Assembly (NCBI RefSeq): GCF_000276685.1
Contig: NC_018108.1
Location: 1,178,001 to 1,242,000, forward strand
Reading direction: 5' to 3'
Source: Taylorella equigenitalis ATCC 35865
GTDB taxonomy: Bacteria; Pseudomonadota; Gammaproteobacteria; Burkholderiales; Burkholderiaceae_B
Length of the DNA stretch: 64,000 nt
The position numbers and the translations under genes were made by a program. The stretch's first letter is position 1. The number at the start of each line of letters is the position of its first letter. This document shows, one piece after another, positions 63,144 through 64,000 of this stretch. A model generated the notes under the pieces. That model was not told the DNA's origin, did no database searches, and saw only the letters and a program-made list of their open reading frames with translations.

Positions 63144-63863
63144 ATGAATACTGAATTTAAATTTCTACCTATAGATAAACCCAAACTTGTTTCTATTGAA
63201 CCCAATAAACCTATTAATTCTATTCAACCAAGAATACAAGAGACTCAAAAATCCATACCTAAAGAAGTCCTAAATTCTATACCTAATGAGGTCCAACAAC
63301 CTGTGTTTATTGAGTCTCAAAAACCTGTTTCTATAGCTACAAAAAAACCTAAACCCTTACGCAATCAACCTGTACCTAATAAGGTGCAAAATCCTACACC
63401 TATTGAGTCTAATAATTCATCTTATATTGAAACCAATAAAGAGATGAAAAAGGCTATAGTACAAGCTAATAAAGACTTAAAAAGAACCGAATATGGCGGA
63501 ATACTTTTTATAATTTATATATTAACATTTGGTGTTGTACTTGGATGTTCTATTTGGGCTGGTGTTGAGTATATTCATCAATACATTTCCCCCCATCCTA
63601 GGAACATAGATTATGAGATACCTAAGTTAATTATTTTTGTGCTTTTAGGTTTTTACTTATCTGGAATAATATTTTATATATTTCCTGTTCTGTTTGCATT
63701 AATAACATTTGCCATAATTACTGGATATGGCTATCTGTGTTTTACCTACCTAACCGCTTGGTGGGCTATCTTACTATTTATAGTAGGCACTCTAATAATT
63801 ATAGGCTTTCATACAGAGTCTATCTATACCTACGAATTTAAAGAAGAGATGGAGATCCAGTAG
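63144..63863 (+). CDS. Hypothetical membrane protein with Pro-rich repeats
   Basis: 239 residues. The first ~100 are hydrophilic with a loose repeat of the type PxPIESxxP / PKEVxNSIP. The rest holds about three to four membrane segments (about 118-145, 160-190, 195-235). Function unknown. It lies after the relaxase behind a 115-bp AT-rich gap, so it may have its own promoter, and it ends at a terminator. Confidence 0.65.
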   Translation: MNTEFKFLPIDKPKLVSIEPNKPINSIQPRIQETQKSIPKEVLNSIPNEVQQPVFIESQKPVSIATKKPKPLRNQPVPNKVQNPTPIESNNSSYIETNKEMKKAIVQANKDLKRTEYGGILFIIYILTFGVVLGCSIWAGVEYIHQYISPHPRNIDYEIPKLIIFVLLGFYLSGIIFYIFPVLFALITFAIITGYGYLCFTYLTAWWAILLFIVGTLIIIGFHTESIYTYEFKEEMEIQ

Positions 63864-63881
63864 CTTTATACCCTTCTACTA

Positions 63882-63918
63882 ACCGCCTCCAGCAAAACTA
63901 GGAAGCGGTTTTTTTTAC
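63882..63918 (+). terminator. Terminator at the end of the visible element
   Basis: AACCGC / GCGGTT with an inner TCC/GGA pairing and a T8 run. After it the last 80 bases of the window hold no gene that I can see. Confidence 0.75.
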
Positions 63919-64000
63919 TTCTACATATCCTCTCTCTAACCTTCCACACTCATCCCCATCCCCACTTCCAAACCTTAACTTCCAAGTCGATTTTAATCTC

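Noticed and set aside
29011-63863. A phage or prophage
   Set aside because: No capsid, tail, terminase or lysis genes; the backbone is a complete VirB/D4 set with a relaxase.

Overview
The window is AT-rich bacterial DNA. Its first 28.7 kb is a compact chromosome segment whose gene order and content suggest a reduced-genome betaproteobacterium of the Alcaligenaceae, with Taylorella the best guess. Supporting signs are a hutUHI/hutC locus, a truncated regulatory PTS (EI, HPr, Man-type EIIA) behind thrS-infC, tig-clpP-clpX-lon, and glnE. This assignment is an inference from gene content and base composition; no rRNA or other marker is present to settle it.

Layout of the chromosome part: histidine degradation (hutI cut by the window edge, hutH, hutU on the minus strand, hutC divergent, with a palindromic HutC-like operator at 4341-4352); a two-rhodanese sulfurtransferase and a DMT-family permease with a histidine-rich tail; htpX; polA; a LOG-family protein; a MutM/Fpg that ends just where its zinc finger should begin; a lipoprotein; ptsI-ptsH-EIIA; infC with a non-canonical ATA start; thrS; lon-clpX-clpP-tig; a 45-residue lipoprotein; a membrane protein; glnE; queH; and a DUF3108-like protein.

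From about 28.7 kb to the window end lies a conjugative element (integrative element or integrated plasmid). It carries traL, trbM, virB1-virB6, a VirB7-like lipoprotein, virB8-virB11, virD4, a toprim/primase-like gene, a MobC-like protein and a MOBP-type relaxase, all on the plus strand. No integrase or tRNA att site is visible. A pair of short direct repeats at 28929-28948 and a change of gene type mark the likely left boundary.

The most unusual part is the cargo between the T4SS genes. The conjugation operon is interrupted by a series of gene cassettes. Each has the same layout: a Shine-Dalgarno sequence, an ORF, a short conserved C-terminal tail (consensus [QK][DE]L[VTA]M-stop), and a strong intrinsic hairpin that begins at the stop codon, followed at once by the next Shine-Dalgarno. 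Eleven cassettes encode proteins made of 26-residue leucine-rich-repeat-variant (LRV) units, from 1 to about 17 repeats. Several others encode a diverged family of unknown function; one gene fuses the two. An ArdC antirestriction protein carries the same tail. Identical blocks of 50-125 bp are shared between separate genes, and remnants of the tail lie in frame just after the stops of virB4 and one LRV gene. This suggests that the stop/hairpin seam and the repeats are sites of cassette shuffling. About twenty hairpins inside one apparent operon also raise the question of antitermination or RNA processing.
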